NCBI RefSeq assembly: GCF_029962835.1
Contig: NC_080578.1
Location: 49,779,001-49,843,000 of the forward strand
Source: Magnolia sinica
Lineage: Eukaryota; Streptophyta; Magnoliopsida; Magnoliales; Magnoliaceae
Direction of reading: 5' to 3'
DNA: 64,000 bases
The notes under the pieces were generated by a model. The model was not told the origin of the DNA and ran no database searches. It saw only the letters and a list, made by a program, of their open reading frames with translations. Positions 12,744 through 25,347 of the stretch are shown here, in pieces; the first letter of the stretch is position 1; each line of letters opens with the position of its first letter. The position numbers and the translations under genes are program-made.

Positions 12744-14300
12744 ATCTACCCCCCTTAAAGAAAAATTTCATCCTATAAATTAGTACCTTTTTGTACTCAT
12801 CGAGAATCTGAGGGTAGTTCTTACGGACTTCGGCTTCTATTTCCCAGGTCGCCTCTTCCTCAGTGTGGTGTGTCCATAATACTTTCACAAGCAGGATAAC
12901 TTTGCTGCGTAGCACCTGTTTCTTCCTATCTAGAATACGTGTTGGCTGCAGCACATAAGTAACATCTTCACTCAACTACACCTGCTCCCACTTGATAATG
13001 TGAGTAGGATCAGGAACGTATTTCTTTATCATCGATACATGAAATATGTTGTGCACGCCTGCTAGTGGTGTGAGCAAGGCGAGGCGGTGTGCTACCCCAC
13101 CCACTCGGTCTAGAATCTGGAATGGGCCAATGAATCGCGGAGTAAGCTTCCCCTTCTTACCAAAATGAAGAACTCCCTTCATTGGGGAAACCTTAAGAAA
13201 TACATGTCCTCAACCTCGAATTCCAACTGCCGCCATTGTGTATCAGCGTAACTCTTATGTCTGCTCCGTGCTGCAAGAAGTCGACGCCTGATAATGTCAA
13301 TCTTCTCAGAGATTGCCTGTACTAAATCTGGGCCAATCAGGCTTCTCTCACCAACTTCTACCAAACAATAGGGTACTCAACATGGGCGCCCATACAGTGT
13401 CTCGTAGGGAGCCATGCCAATGCTCGCTTGAAAGCTGTTGTTATAAGCGAACTCTGCATAGGGAAGACAGTCATCCTAACTGTCTTTGAAATCGAGCACA
13501 CATGCCCACAACATATCTTCTAATGTCTGATTTACCCATTCCGTCTGCCCATCAGTCTGTGGGTGGAACGCGGTACTGAACTTCAATTTCATTCCCAGTG
13601 CTTCTTGGATTCGAGTCCAAAATATAGACTTGAATCGCGTGCTCAATTTGACAAAATCTCCATAGGAACTCCATGCAGACATATTTTCTCCTTAATGTAT
13701 AGCTTGGCTAAATCATCTGCTGAGTTTGATACTCTAATCGGGAGGAAATGAGCCGATTTCGTCAATCGGTCCATAATTACACAAATGGAGTCATGTCCCT
13801 TCTGCGTCTTCAGTAACCTGGAAATGAAATCCATAGATATGAAGTCCCACTTCCATTCAGCTATGGGCATGGGCTGAAGCAAGCCAGGAGGTTGGCGATG
13901 CTCGGCCTTGACCTGCTGGCACGTGAGACAACGAGATACAAAATCTGCTATGTGGGCCTTCATCTCGTCCCACTAGTATGAGCACTTCACATCTCGATAC
14001 ATCTTTGTCCTACCAGGATGCATCGCCATCTTCGAATTGTGAGCAGCTTCGAGAACTTCCTTTCTCAAGTCATGAAGATTCGGGATGCATAGGCGGCCAC
14101 GATAACGTAAACCTCCATTCGAACCAACTCTCCATTCAGAGTCTTCATCGTTACTAGCTCGTTTTCTCATCTTCACCAACCATTCATCTTCCTTCTGAGA
14201 CACAATGATTCGGTCATCGATAAGTGGCTATATACGAATATGTGCGACGCTCACGAATGGCTTCTCTACCGTAAGCTTCTGTTTGAAGTCTCGCACAAAC
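12744..14300 (-). pseudogene. Chromovirus integrase with chromodomain-like tail (fossil)
   Basis: In minus-strand order: a zinc-binding N-terminal region (MHPGRTKMYRDV, then CLTCQQVK), a catalytic core with WDFISMDFI and IMDRLTKSAHFLP wording, the GPY/F-like part (TPRFIGPFQILDRVG) and a C-terminal segment with VLWTHHTEEEATWE, typical of the chromodomain end of Tekay/Del-type elements. In the family, integrase joins the DNA copy to the chromosome and the chromodomain tethers it to chromatin. The reading frame is degraded at many points. Confidence 0.85.
12746..12760 (-). other. Polypurine tract of the chromovirus
   Basis: The minus strand reads CTTTAAGGGGGGTAG immediately before the 3' LTR, the standard plus-strand primer position of a Gypsy element. 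Confidence 0.8.
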
Positions 14301-14439
14301 TCTATCATGTTCCATTCTTCAATCATTAGCGGAGCCACAAATTCTATTGTCTTCTTGTGGCTTAACGCATCTGCCACAAGGATAGCCTTACCAGGATGGT
14401 AGAAAACCTCAAACTTGAAGTCTTTCAAGGTTTCTATCC

Positions 14440-15670
14440 ATCACTGTTGCCTCATATTCAGGTCCCTCTATGTGAATATGTACTTGACGCTCTTATGGTC
14501 GTAAAAGAGCTCGAACTCCTCTCCGTAGAGGTAATGTCTCCAGAGCTTTAATATGAAAATAACTGCTGCCAATTCCAGGTCATGCGTAGGGTAGTTTTCT
14601 TCCTTCTTCCTCAACTGTCGTGAGGCATAGGCGATCACTCCATCCTTTTGCATAAGAATACAACTCAAACCAACACGAGACACATCGATGTATATCGTAT
14701 ATCTAACCCCTTGCTTTGGCAATACTAGCACGGGTGCGGATGTCAACTTGTCTTTCAGTTCTTGAAAGGTTGCTTCTGCCTTCTCATTCCAGGCAAATTG
14801 TAGATCCTTTCGAGTAAGCTGAGACAACGGTCTGCCTATCTTGGAAAAATCTTTAATGAATCGGCAATAGTAACCAGCAAGTCCCAAAAAACTCCTCACT
14901 TCTATAACCAAACCGGGCTGCTCCCAGTCCTGAACTGTGGCCATGTTGGCAAGGTCCACAGCGATACCTTCCTTGGACACAACATGTCCCAGGAATTTGA
15001 CTTCTTCCTTCAAGAAGTCACATTTCTTGTACTGAGCAAATAACTGGTTCTTCCTGAGAGTATCGAAGACTGCTCACAGGTGCTCTTCGTGATCCTTTCG
15101 GCTCTTGGAGTATATCAAGATGTCATCTATAAATACAATGACGAACCGGTACAAGTACGACCGAAACACTCGGTTCATGATGTTCATGAACACTACCGGT
15201 GCATTTGTGAGTCTAAATGACATTACAAGGAATTCATAGTGCCCAAAACTAGTTCTGAATGTCGTCTTCTACACGTCTTCATCCCTGACGTGCAACTGAT
15301 GGTACCCGGACTGTAAATCGATCTTTAAAAAATACTAAGCCCCTTTCAACTGGTCAACCAGATCATCTATCCTGGGCAAATGATACTTGTTCTTAACTGT
15401 TACTTAGTTCAACCTACGATAATCAATACACAATCACAGTGATCCATCCTTCTTCACAAACAACACATGTACTCCCCAAGGAGATACACTCAGTCGTATG
15501 AAACCTAAATCCAACAAATCATTAATCTGTCTCCTCAATTCCTCCATTTCATATGGAGGCATGCGATACGTGGGTAAGAAAATGGGTGTCGCACCAGACA
15601 TAAGGTTGATAGTAAAGTTGATTTTGCACCGAGGAGGTAATCCAAGGATTGGCTTAAACACTTCCTAGAA
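14440..15670 (-). pseudogene. Chromovirus reverse transcriptase and RNase H (fossil)
   Basis: The RT N-terminal part shows GLPPRCKINFTINL and PYRMPPYEMEEL, then SPWGVHVLFVKKDGSL. The catalytic FIDD-type box is near 15120-15140. RNase H follows in 15013-14468 ([16 protein letters not shown] linker, then YIDVSRVG and [21 protein letters not shown]). The wording is that of plant chromoviruses. Fossil with several breaks. Confidence 0.88.
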
Positions 15671-15759
15671 GTCCTAGACCACAAGCGTGTTTTCAAGTGT
15701 CAGACCATTATGATATTTCAATTAGGAAGCATAACAAAGAACTCGGAAGGGCAACTGAC

Positions 15760-16080
15760 CTAAATGGGGAAAGTGAAGGTTAAGTTTTCAGGCCCGTGAG
15801 CTGTCACCAGTCGGGTCTCGTAGTCGATCTCGGCCTTCATTTCAGTAAGCCAATTCATGCCGAGGATGATGTCGTAATGGTATATAGTGGTGACGATTAG
15901 GTCAATAGACACCACCCTACTTCCTAAGTCTATCAAATAACCCTTAAAAAGCTTAATGGCATCTGTGAAGGTTCCTGCTACCGCAATGACTCTCACCCTA
16001 ACCATAGGGGTAGTATTTAACCCTAAATGCTTGACCGTAGAGTATGATATCATTGAAATAGTAGACCCGGTGTCCACCAA
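15760..16080 (-). pseudogene. Chromovirus aspartic protease (fossil)
   Basis: Contains the aspartic-protease signature VDTGSTISMIS at its N-terminal end and the later DIILGMNWL box, in the expected place between gag and RT. In the family it cleaves the gag-pol polyprotein. Confidence 0.85.
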
Positions 16081-16109
16081 TAGAAAAACTGGTATACCTT
16101 AGATGTGGG

Positions 16110-17437
16110 CAGTGACTTCGAAGGCTAAAGGCACTGTAGCTGCTGACTCAGATGCTTCAGCTGCAAGCGCATGCACATGCGCTTATTGAGGACAATTTGG
16201 TTAGGCTGCCATAAGTCATTGAGGTAGCCTATTTTGAGGTACATTTGGCCTATAAGAAGGCTATGCTGGCGGTGCTGATCGTAGAGGTGGAGTTGAGATG
16301 ACTTTGGCAACGGACGATTGATCTTCTGAGTCAGCGTAATGCCATTATCCCTCATCTTAGTAAAGCAATAAGTATCTGTATGGCCCAACCTCTTATAGTA
16401 GGTGCACCATAGATCAGATCGCCTCTGCTGAGTTGGCGGAGCCATAAGCCTAGGGGGCGAATCTGCACGTGGCATCTTGCCAAGGAATGGTCGGTTCGGC
16501 AAGTCAGGTCGGGGCCTCGGGCCCATGGGCATATGTGTACGGGACAGTTTGTCCCCATCCTGCTTAGCTCGCAAGGACATGCTCACTAGCTCGGCATAGT
16601 TAGGACTGCTAACGCAACACATCTTCATGTAGATTTCAGGCCGCAGACCCTCAAAAAATTGCCGCATCTTCATTAGCTCGTCTACTAGTATCAAAGGAGC
16701 ATATCTGGGCTAGCTTTGTGAAGCGGTTCTCATACTCTGCCACGGTCATCCCTCCCTGTCGGAGGTGAAGAAACTCACCCTCCTTTTCATTACGGTAAGT
16801 AAGGGGAAATACTTTTCATGGAAGCGAGTCTCAAACGCATCCCATGTCCACACGTATCCTGGGGCAACTGTTCGTAGGACGCTACCCCACCAAAGACTGG
16901 CCTCCTCAAACATGTATGTAACCAACTCTACCTGCTCTGCCTCAGTGAAGTGCAGCGGCTTTAGCATCTTAGAGATGCGGTCGAGCCAGTATTCGGCCTC
17001 CTCGGGCCTATGAGTGCTTGTAAAGGTGGGAGGTCAAAAATGCTGAAAGCGTTCGAATAAACCGCAGGCATTCATATTCCCAACAGGCTGCATAGGTGGT
17101 GCAAGTGGGACCATATTCATGTTTTGGGCAACGGCTCCCGCGCTCGTGGTCCAAACTTGCTAGTGCTGCATTAGGAGCATCATCTGCTCCAACCTATCAA
17201 GAAGAGGAGCCGCCTGAGGCATGCATGGCATCGAAGTAGACGTGCGGTTCTATTCTAGAACTGGTGGTGCACTCGATGTTGGCCCATTAGTGGGACCCGT
17301 GGCTCGCTGTGAATCCGGCATGGTGTCACTATCAGGGCCCAAACTAGGGTTCGTGTGGCTATCGCTTAAGGGAGGTGCCCCGTCAAACGATCCACCAAGT
17401 ACGAGTCATGCAGTGCTCCGAGTGATCTTAGGCGGCA
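16110..17437 (-). pseudogene. Chromovirus gag (fossil)
   Basis: Begins at a minus-strand ATG with MPPKITRSTA near 17437. It continues through a retrotransposon gag domain (WWGSVLRTV, WDAFETRFHEKYFP, FEGLRPEI) and a nucleocapsid-like zinc-knuckle region with LGHTDTYC near 16350-16400. In the family, gag forms the particle that packages the RNA. Degraded. Confidence 0.82.
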
Positions 17438-17739
17438 TTCCCTATATACAACATAGGGTGCAACCCGTGTAAGATTTTGCATAATAATGCACACTTATCC
17501 AAACATCATTCACCTTCCAAATCAAAAGAAGCTTCATGCATTTCATTTAACCAAAATCGTTATAATACATGAGATATAGTCTTACATGGATCATGACAGA
17601 AGATGCATGTGAGCTATTCTAACACAAGTTTTAAACATTAAACACACTAATAAACAACTAAGCCTATCACTAAGCCTATCAAGGCTATTACAAAACAAAC
17701 AAGAAACAAGGAAAAACCAAAGATGACTACAACACATGA
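17438..17739 (-). other. Spacer between extra ORF and gag
   Basis: About 300 bp of AT-rich sequence between the stop of the extra ORF (17740-17742) and the gag start. No coding signal, tRNA-like structure or primer site seen. Confidence 0.5.
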
Positions 17740-18031
17740 CTAATCATCCGACTTTAGTGATGGTGGAGGAGCACTCTTATCCTGCATACAGCACAGGAGG
17801 GCCTTTAGGGTGTGAGACATCTTCTTGCATTTCTTCTTCAAATAGGCTTGACTCTCCCTGACCTCCAGTCTCAAGGCAGCCTAATTCTCTTCAATTCTGG
17901 CCATGCAGGCTTCTAAGGCAGCCCGATCATGGTGGTCTTCATGTATGATAGGAGGGCCTCCATCAGAGTCTTAGGCTTCCTCCTCTTCTTCTTCTTGATC
18001 TCCCTCTTCATTACTGCCCACGTCTCCACTG
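17740..18031 (-). pseudogene. C-terminal part of an extra retroelement ORF upstream of gag
   Basis: Minus-strand segment with an acidic run (GDQEEEEEE-like) followed by a short Leu/Glu-rich, possibly coiled-coil stretch (MARIEEN, LRLEVRESQAYLKKK) ending PPPSLKSDD at a stop at 17740. Its upstream part lies beyond the nested Copia, at 28964-29933. The same acidic composition on both sides of the insertion, plus the CCTTC duplication, shows they were contiguous before Copia-1 arrived. See that entry for identity. Confidence 0.6.
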
Positions 18032-18509
18032 CCTTCTGTAAGTGCTATAGTTTATATCCCTATTTGTTGTCAAATTTGTGGTGCCAAAATCACTATTATG
18101 TTATATATAACCTGCTTAAGTGAAGCTCTCTCAAGGATCAACATACATGAACAAGCTAAGCTCACATCAAGCAAAGCTCTCAAGTACAAGACTCAAGATC
18201 TTGAATGAAAGAACTGATCACAAGACAAGACTCTTGAATGCAAGAACTGCTCACAAGACTCAAGCTGAAAAGAAAAAGAAAGTACAAGGCAAGACTCAAG
18301 CTGAACTCAAGACTCAAGCTGAAACTCAAGCCACTTTCATGATTGAGCTACTTCAAGGTTTAGTCTACATCAAGACTTCAAGGCTCATTCTTCATGGTCT
18401 CTTGTTTCAATGTCCATACTTCATGATTGAGGTTTGTTTGACCATAGGATGACCTTAGAAGTAGGTCATTTCGGATACATAAGTCGAATGTTATTTTACA
18501 TGTGATTGG

Positions 18510-18895
18510 TCTGTTCTTCGACCAGTCTTAGGTCTGCTTCGACTAGTCCTAGACTTGCTTCGACCAGTCTAAGAAAATCCTCGACCAGTCGTAAGTTTGT
18601 TACACATTAGGATAAAATCATTAGCCTTGACTAGTCACGGAATGCATTCGACCGATCGTAGGAGCAGTGTTTACGCATCTTTGACCGATCGTAGAATCTC
18701 GACTCGAAGTCCAACGTTTTGATTCTTCGACCAGTCGAAGGAAACCTACGACCAGTCGTAGGTGACCTACGACCAGTCGTAGGAGGGCTACGACCAGTCG
18801 TAGAACGGTCTGAGCATATCCCGCCGAATTTTTCAAATATCTGTTAGAGTTTCGACTAGTCGAAGAGCACTCTAGACCAGTCGAAGACCTGATCT
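18510..18895. repeat. Palindrome cluster CTACGACCAGTCGTAG in Copia-1 LTR
   Basis: About a dozen copies of an imperfect inverted motif with core CGACCAGTCG or CGACTAGTCG, several as CTACGACCAGTCGTAGG at 15-20 bp spacing. The same cluster lies at 27390-27770 in the 3' LTR and a short one at 24985-25060. Sireviruses are known for clustered palindromic motifs in the LTR upstream of the promoter, so a regulatory role is plausible. Confidence 0.8.
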
Positions 18896-18902
18896 TTTCA
18901 CT

Positions 18903-18910
18903 TATAAATA
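18903..18910 (+). promoter_or_regulatory. Copia-1 5' LTR TATA box
   Basis: TATAAATA, just downstream of the palindrome cluster and conserved at 27781-27788 in the 3' LTR. Confidence 0.6.
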
Positions 18911-20098
18911 GTGCACGAATCTCAGAAGAAATCATCGATTTAATTATAGTATTCAAGCCAATCTTCGTCGAACTTCTGAGAGATAATTCTGCGCTCCATC
19001 CAAGCTAAGTGTGCTTATTTAATATTTTCTTTCCTTAGCTTTATTTTAATTGATTTTGTTTCTTATATTCCAATCTGATTTGATAAAGAGGAATTGTTAT
19101 TCCCTTTCTTTGGAATCAAAATCAATTAAGGCAAGCCCTATTTGGTTTAATTTAAAATCTATTAGAATTAGAACCATTGTAATCAAGTACTGGACATTGA
19201 ACTTGGACATTCAATCATCTACTTTGATTTGGTTCTACCGGGCTGCTACAACGAAGAAGATATTCAGGTATTTTACATATTGTAAATTCCTTTCTATTAT
19301 TTTGGTTTCTTTCAAGATTTGCCAGAAAAATCTTGTTATTTTGGTTATCTGAGGAAAGCCAGGAAAACTCAGAAGTGGGGTTTTTTTAATTGTGTAAGCC
19401 CACATACAAAGACACAATTGTAAGGGTTTTGGGTGAACCTGGGAAAACCTATTTTTAGTGAACGCTAATATCCCCTGTGTGAGGATATTAGGAGTGGAGT
19501 AGCTTTTTGTGTGGCTGTTGGATAACAGTTGGTGAACACACAGGCGAACCACTATAAACCCTTGTGTTGTGGTTGTTTATTTTATTCTTTTAATTTTTTT
19601 TATTCTTTTTGTGGGATGTATGTATGGTGGTGAATGTTGTAATTATTTCAAGCTTTGTGAGAATGTTGTAATAGCTTAGAATTTACTTTCTGCTATTCCT
19701 TTATAAGCTTGATTTTCAATTTCATTTTGAAAGTTGTTCAAGCAAGGTTGCCCCGCCATTTTTATGGTGTATGGCTGTCCCTAGAACAATACATCTTTAA
19801 TTACAAGTTATTTCAATTCAGTTCATATTTGTTTTTGTATTCCTCTTCGATTTGAGACTTGATACAAAGACCTTTCTAGAAATAAGGTTGTCCTACCATA
19901 AACTCTGTTTTGGTGTAAGGTTGTCCTTAGAATAACGTTTGTATCAACCTCTCAAGATCTGAATTTTGAGGTTGTTTTTCTTTCCTGCATTATTATTGAA
20001 TTTGGCTATCATTTTCTTTATTATTCCGCTGTTATAAGTTTTTATTTGGCATTGTCCTATTCAACCCCCTCTAGGACATATAGCTTGGCCTTTTCAAG

Positions 20099-20110
20099 TG
20101 GTATCAAAGC
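20099..20110 (+). other. Copia-1 primer-binding site
   Basis: TGGTATCAAAGC, two bases after the LTR end. Complementary to the 3' end of initiator methionine tRNA apart from one position in the common TGGTATCAGAGC form. Confidence 0.85.
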
Positions 20111-20170
20111 CTAATAGCTCCTTTTTAATTCTTGGATTTAATTCCTGAGCTAACGATTTAAGCTATTAAG

Positions 20171-21480
20171 ATGTCAAATTTTGATAGCCTTTCAGAGTCA
20201 CTAGGCCTCCACCCTTTGATGGCTCCAACTATGCTTATTGGAAAGCCAAAATGAGGATCTTCCTCAAATCAATGGATGAAAATGTGTGGCAAGCCACAGT
20301 GACTGAATGGAATCCTCCTATCATGGAAGTTACTGGGGTTGATGGTTCAAAGTCTATGAAAACCACACCATATTACCAATGGACCACCCTTCAGAAAAGT
20401 GAGAGTAGTGCAAATGCTAAAGCACTAAATGCAATTACTTGCGCACTATCACCGGATGAGTTCAAAAGAATCATCTCTTGTGATACCGCAAAGCAAGCTT
20501 GGGATATATTAGAAATGACACACGAGGGTACTACAATTGTCAAAAATCTAAAGTCCAACTCCTCACAACCAGATTTGAAGAAATTCATATGGAGGAAAAT
20601 GAGATGTTTATGGACTTTTACACTAGATTGAATGACATTGTAAACTCAATGTGGGGTCTTGGCGATAAAATCCCAGAAAGTAAAGTATGTGCAAAATATT
20701 ACGCTCACTTCCTGAACGGTTCAATTCTAAAGTAACCGCAATCCAGGAACTTCGTGATACGGATAATATGAGGGTTGAAGAACTAGTTGGTTCTCTACAA
20801 ACCTACGAGTTAAACTTTAAAGCTCCTAAAGGTAAATCTATCGCTCTAAAATCTTCTAAATGTAATTCAAAAGAAAATTCTGATTCAGAAGATGACATGG
20901 CTCTTTTAGCTAAAAAATTTTACAAAATTTTCAAAAGCAAGAAAAAAGTTGATTTTCAAAAATCAAATGACAAAAGAAGTTTAGACCCAAATCTAGAAAA
21001 TCTTTGAAAGATAGTCAATGTTACAACCGTCTAGAATATGGGCACTTAGCAAATAGATGTCCTAAAAGGGACAAACCCAAGAAGAAGGGTATGTTGGCTA
21101 CATGGGATGAATCATCGGATTCTGAAGGTTCTTCTGAATCAGAAGATTCTGAAACTGAGTCGGGCAATGAGGTTAAAGCTCTTATGACTCTAGCCAAATT
21201 CACATTTTCAGATAATGACTCTACAAGTGAAGAAAATCTGAATAGTGAATGTGAAAATGAAGATGATCTTCAAGATGCTTACAATGCCCTATATAAGGAA
21301 AGTTGTAAAATTGCTGTGAAATTAAACTTAAACTTCAAAAAGAAAAGTTTTCTAAACTCAAAAATTGTTTTGAATCGCTTGTCTTAGAAAAATCACAAAT
21401 TTCAGATAATTTTGAAAAATCAAAATGCGATTTGGAATTCAAAAACTCTCAAATTGTTGATTTAAAATTTGAAATTGAGA
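20171..21480 (+). pseudogene. Copia-1 gag (fossil)
   Basis: Starts near ATGTCAAATTTTGATAG. The N-terminal domain has MRIFLKSMDENVW and WDILEMTHEGT wording typical of Copia gag (UBN2-type), with ELRDTDNMRVEELVGSL further on, then a Lys-rich and acidic region with a CCHC-like knuckle (YGHLANRCPKRDKPKKK, near 21040-21090). The long acidic C-terminal region fits Sirevirus gag. Confidence 0.85.
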
Positions 21481-21639
21481 ATCTTAAAACCTGAAGTATC
21501 TTCTCTTCTGAGTTTAAAGGACACATGGAAATATGCCCAAGGTGATCCAAAGTTAGAAAACTTTTATCCGGATCAAGAAAATGTGGCGATCGATCCGGGT
21601 TGTGATATGATAAAAATCAACCTCCTAAACAAAAGTATA

Positions 21640-23246
21640 CTCCTCCTATGTTTGTTAAAGGAGAGTCCTCAAACTCAAAAGGGAAAAATACTTATCAAGA
21701 TTTTTCTAAAAATTCAAAAACTTTTCAAAAACCTAGAAACAGCCATGTCAACTTTAAGCAGAATCGAAATCAACTAGCTGAAAAGATAGTTGATTTACTC
21801 AAGGAGCTATTAAAATCTAACTCTATAGGTCATTCCTACAAATATACACAAAAGAAGACCAACTATGTTCCTAAACCCAAAACGACAGTTATGAAATGGG
21901 TTCCTAAAGTCACCTGCTTGGTTGCTCACACCGCTTTCAAAGCAACAAGTCATTCAAAGTGGTACCTAGACAGTGGATGCTCCAGGCATATGACAGGTGA
22001 CAATGCCTTATTCACCGATCTGAAAGATATGACTGATGGTTCAATCACATTTGGTGATGGTAGCAATTGCAAGATTATAGGCCAAGGTACGGTTCAACTT
22101 TTTAATCTTCCTGTGTTTAAAAATGTTTTATATGTTGAAGGCCTAAAGCACAACTTACTTAGTATATCACAAATATGTGATAATAACCATAATGTTCGAT
22201 TTTCTAATCAAAGCTGTGAAATACTAAATAATAAGGGTTCTGTAATATTAACTGGATGTAGAACGTCTGAAAATTGCTATATTATTAGCGAATCCAGCTC
22301 ATCTAATCAAACATGTTACATGGTCCATACAGACGAGACTGATTTATGGCACAAACGTCTTGGACATGTACATTATCGAAATATATATCGATTGAGCAAA
22401 CGAGAACTTGTAAGAGGTTTACCCAAACTTCAGAAATTAGATAAAATATGTGGTGAGTGCCAGATAGGCAAACAAACAAAGAACTCACACAAAAAGGTGA
22501 ATTCAAATACCACATCAAGACCACTCGAACTTCTCCACATGGACCTGATAGGACCTACCAGAACAGAAAGTCGTGGTGGTAAAAAGTACATCTTGGTAAT
22601 AGTTGATGACTTTACCAGATTCACTTGGGTAGTCTTCTTAAGGGATAAATCTGAAACCCTTGAAGAAGTAAGAAAAGTTCTCAAAAGGATTCAAACTGAA
22701 AAATCTTCTCAAATCAGTAAAATTCGTAGTGATCATGGATCTGAATTTGAGAATAGCAATTTTCAGAAGTTCTGTACCGACCAAGGAATATTACATGAAT
22801 TCTATGCTCCTAAAACTCCACAACAAAATGGAATTGTAGAAAGGAAGAATAGGGTGCTTTAAGAAATGGCTAATGTCATGTTGAATAGCATGAAGCTCTC
22901 TAAAAATCTTTGGGCTGAAGCAGTCAACACAGCTTGCTATATTATTAACCGAGTCTACACTAGAAAAGATAATAATAAAACGGCTTACGAATTGTGGTTC
23001 AATAAAAAGCCTACTGTTAAATACTTTCGAGTTTTTGGCAGCAAGTGCTATATTTTACGTGATCGTGAAAATTTGGGAAAGTTCGATACGAAGAGTGATG
23101 AAGGTATTTTTCTAGGATACTCTTTAAGCAGTCGAGCTTATAGAGTTCTGAACAAAAGGATTGGTGTGATTCAAGAATCCATTAATGTTGTCATTGATGA
23201 TCACTTAAACACACCAATCTCTAATTCGATAATGATGAAGTACTAA
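21640..23246 (+). pseudogene. Copia-1 protease and integrase (fossil)
   Basis: Protease signature WYLDSGCSRHMTG near 21960. Pre-integrase zinc region LWHKRLGHVHYRNI near 22345. Integrase core with HMDLIGPTRTESRGGKKY, VDDFTRFTWV, IRSDHGSEFEN and PQQNGIVERKNR, then the C-terminal FRVFGSKCYI box near 23030. Order and spacing are those of Ty1/Copia. Confidence 0.9.
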
Positions 23247-23290
23247 TCATTGATAAACCCGATACTTCATCGAATCAGACTGATTCTAAG

Positions 23291-24889
23291 TTGAGGACTG
23301 TTAAAGATCATCCAACCACAATTCTTGGAAACCCTCTCACCGGTGTTCGCACCAGTAGACAACTTGAGGATATATGTAATTATGTATGTTTTACATCCCA
23401 AATTGAACCATCTAACGTAAAAGAAGCTCTTGATGAGAGCTGGATTGTTGCGATGCAAGATGAACTCAACCAATTCGTAAGAAATGATGTTTGGTATCTC
23501 GACCAAGACCTAAAGATAAACCCATCATTGGAACAAAATGGATTTTCAAAAATAAGTCTGATGAATGTGGAAATATAATTAAAAACAAGGCTAGACTGGT
23601 GGTACAAGGTTATACTCAAATTGAAGGGATTGATTTCGATGAAACCTTTGCACCGATAGCACGTCTTGAATCTATCGGACTATTTATATCCATTGCATGT
23701 TTTAGAAAGATAAAGATCTATCGGATGGATGTGAAAAGTGCTTTTCTAAATGGCGATTTACATGAAGAAGTCTATGTTGAACAACCAATGGGATTTGAAG
23801 ATTCAAAAAATACTGATCATGTATATCGGCTTAAAAGGCACTTTATGGATTAAAACAAGCACCTAGGGCATGGTATGAGAAACTATCAAAATTTCTTTTA
23901 ACTCATAATTTTCAAATGGGATCATTGATAAAACTCTGTTTGTTAAAAAACATAATGATCATATCTTAATGGTGATTTATGTTGATGATATCATTTATGG
24001 ATCAACATGTACTGACTTGACTGTTTTGCAAAGTTGATGAAGTCCGAGTTTGAAATGAGCATGGTTGGGGAATTGACTTATTTCCTTGGATTGCAAGTAA
24101 AGCAACAACTTGAAGGAATATTCATTTCTCAATCTAAGTATGCCTTGAATCTAATCAAGAGATTTGGATTTGAAAATGGCAAAAATTTTGATACTCCTAT
24201 GAGTACTACCCTGAAACTATCAAAGACTCTAATGGTAAAAATGTTGACTCAAAACTTTATCGGAGTATGATTGGTAGTTTGTTATATTTAATTGTTAGTA
24301 GACCCGATATTTCTCTAAGTGTTGGTATTTGCGCAAGATATCAATCGATCCAAAAGAATCTCACTTGATTCTTTGTCAAGCGAATTATTAGATATGTCGC
24401 AATATTGTAAATCTCGGTCTCTGGTATCCTCATGAAACCAATGTCCAATTAGTTGGGTACTGGGCTTGTAATCTAGATGATAGAAAATCAACCGGTGGTG
24501 GTTGTTTTTATTGGAAATTGTCTAGTTTCTGGTTTAGTAAGAAACAAAATTCTATATCACTTTCAACAACTGGTAATGCTGGTAATGCGTGTACACGACT
24601 TGTTTGGATGCAACGAATGCTAAGTGATTATGGAATTAAACAGGATTCTATGTTATTACACTGTGATAATTCCAGTGCGATAAATATTTCAAAAAATCCT
24701 ATTCAGCATTCTCGTACTAAGCACATTGACATTAGATTTCATTATATAAGGAAATTAGTAGAAGAAAAAGTTATATCTCTAGAATATATTCCTACTGAAG
24801 ATCAACGCGCTGATATTTTCACAAAACCTTTAGATAAAAGCAGGTTCAAAAAGATGAAATTTGATCTTGGCATGTGCATTTTAAATTGA
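23291..24889 (+). pseudogene. Copia-1 reverse transcriptase and RNase H (fossil)
   Basis: RT blocks: [57 protein letters not shown] and the YVDDI catalytic box near 23980. RNase H: DDRKSTGGGCFYW near 24478 and the HIDIRFHYIR and ADIFTKPLD end boxes, finishing near 24889. Degraded at several points. Confidence 0.88.
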
Positions 24890-24984
24890 TAATTTATGCC
24901 TTCTTGTATAATATTGTATATATTTGCTAGATTGTATTTCAATTTTTGTAAAAATTGCTAGAAAATTGAATTTTTTTGGGGTTT

Positions 24985-25060
24985 GTACGACCAGTCGTGA
25001 GTATACACGACCAGTCGTACTACGACCGGTCGTAGATACCCACGACCAGTCGTGGAGCAC
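24985..25060. repeat. Internal palindrome group, same motif as LTR cluster
   Basis: Four close copies of ACGACCAGTCGT / ACGACCGGTCGT between the end of pol and the env-like ORF, outside the LTRs. Confidence 0.75.
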
Positions 25061-25347
25061 GGGTTTCACTTGAATTTGGGGATTTTTTTCTTTCTTCCTC
25101 ATTTCTTCTTTCTTCTCCTTGGAGCCGAACTTTGACTCGTCGAACCCATCCTTCAAGTTCTTCAAGGTTAGTGTTCCAAATCCGTTTTTCTTGCATATTT
25201 GTGTCAAGATTGCTTCCTTTTCTCTCTTGAAGCTTTCTATCTTGAAAATCATTGAGATTTGGGGTTTGGGTTGTGAAAAATCTATTTTGAGCAAACCCTC
25301 TTCTCAATCCTTTGCAACCTCTTTATTCCTTTAATTCTTTGTTGCAA

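Larger units (their letters stand above)
18037..20096 (+). repeat. Copia-1 5' LTR
   Basis: 2060 bp, TG...CA, directly followed by AG and the primer-binding site. Holds a cluster of short palindromes (18510-18895), a TATA box and a 3' part rich in T. Pairs with 26919-28958. Confidence 0.93.
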
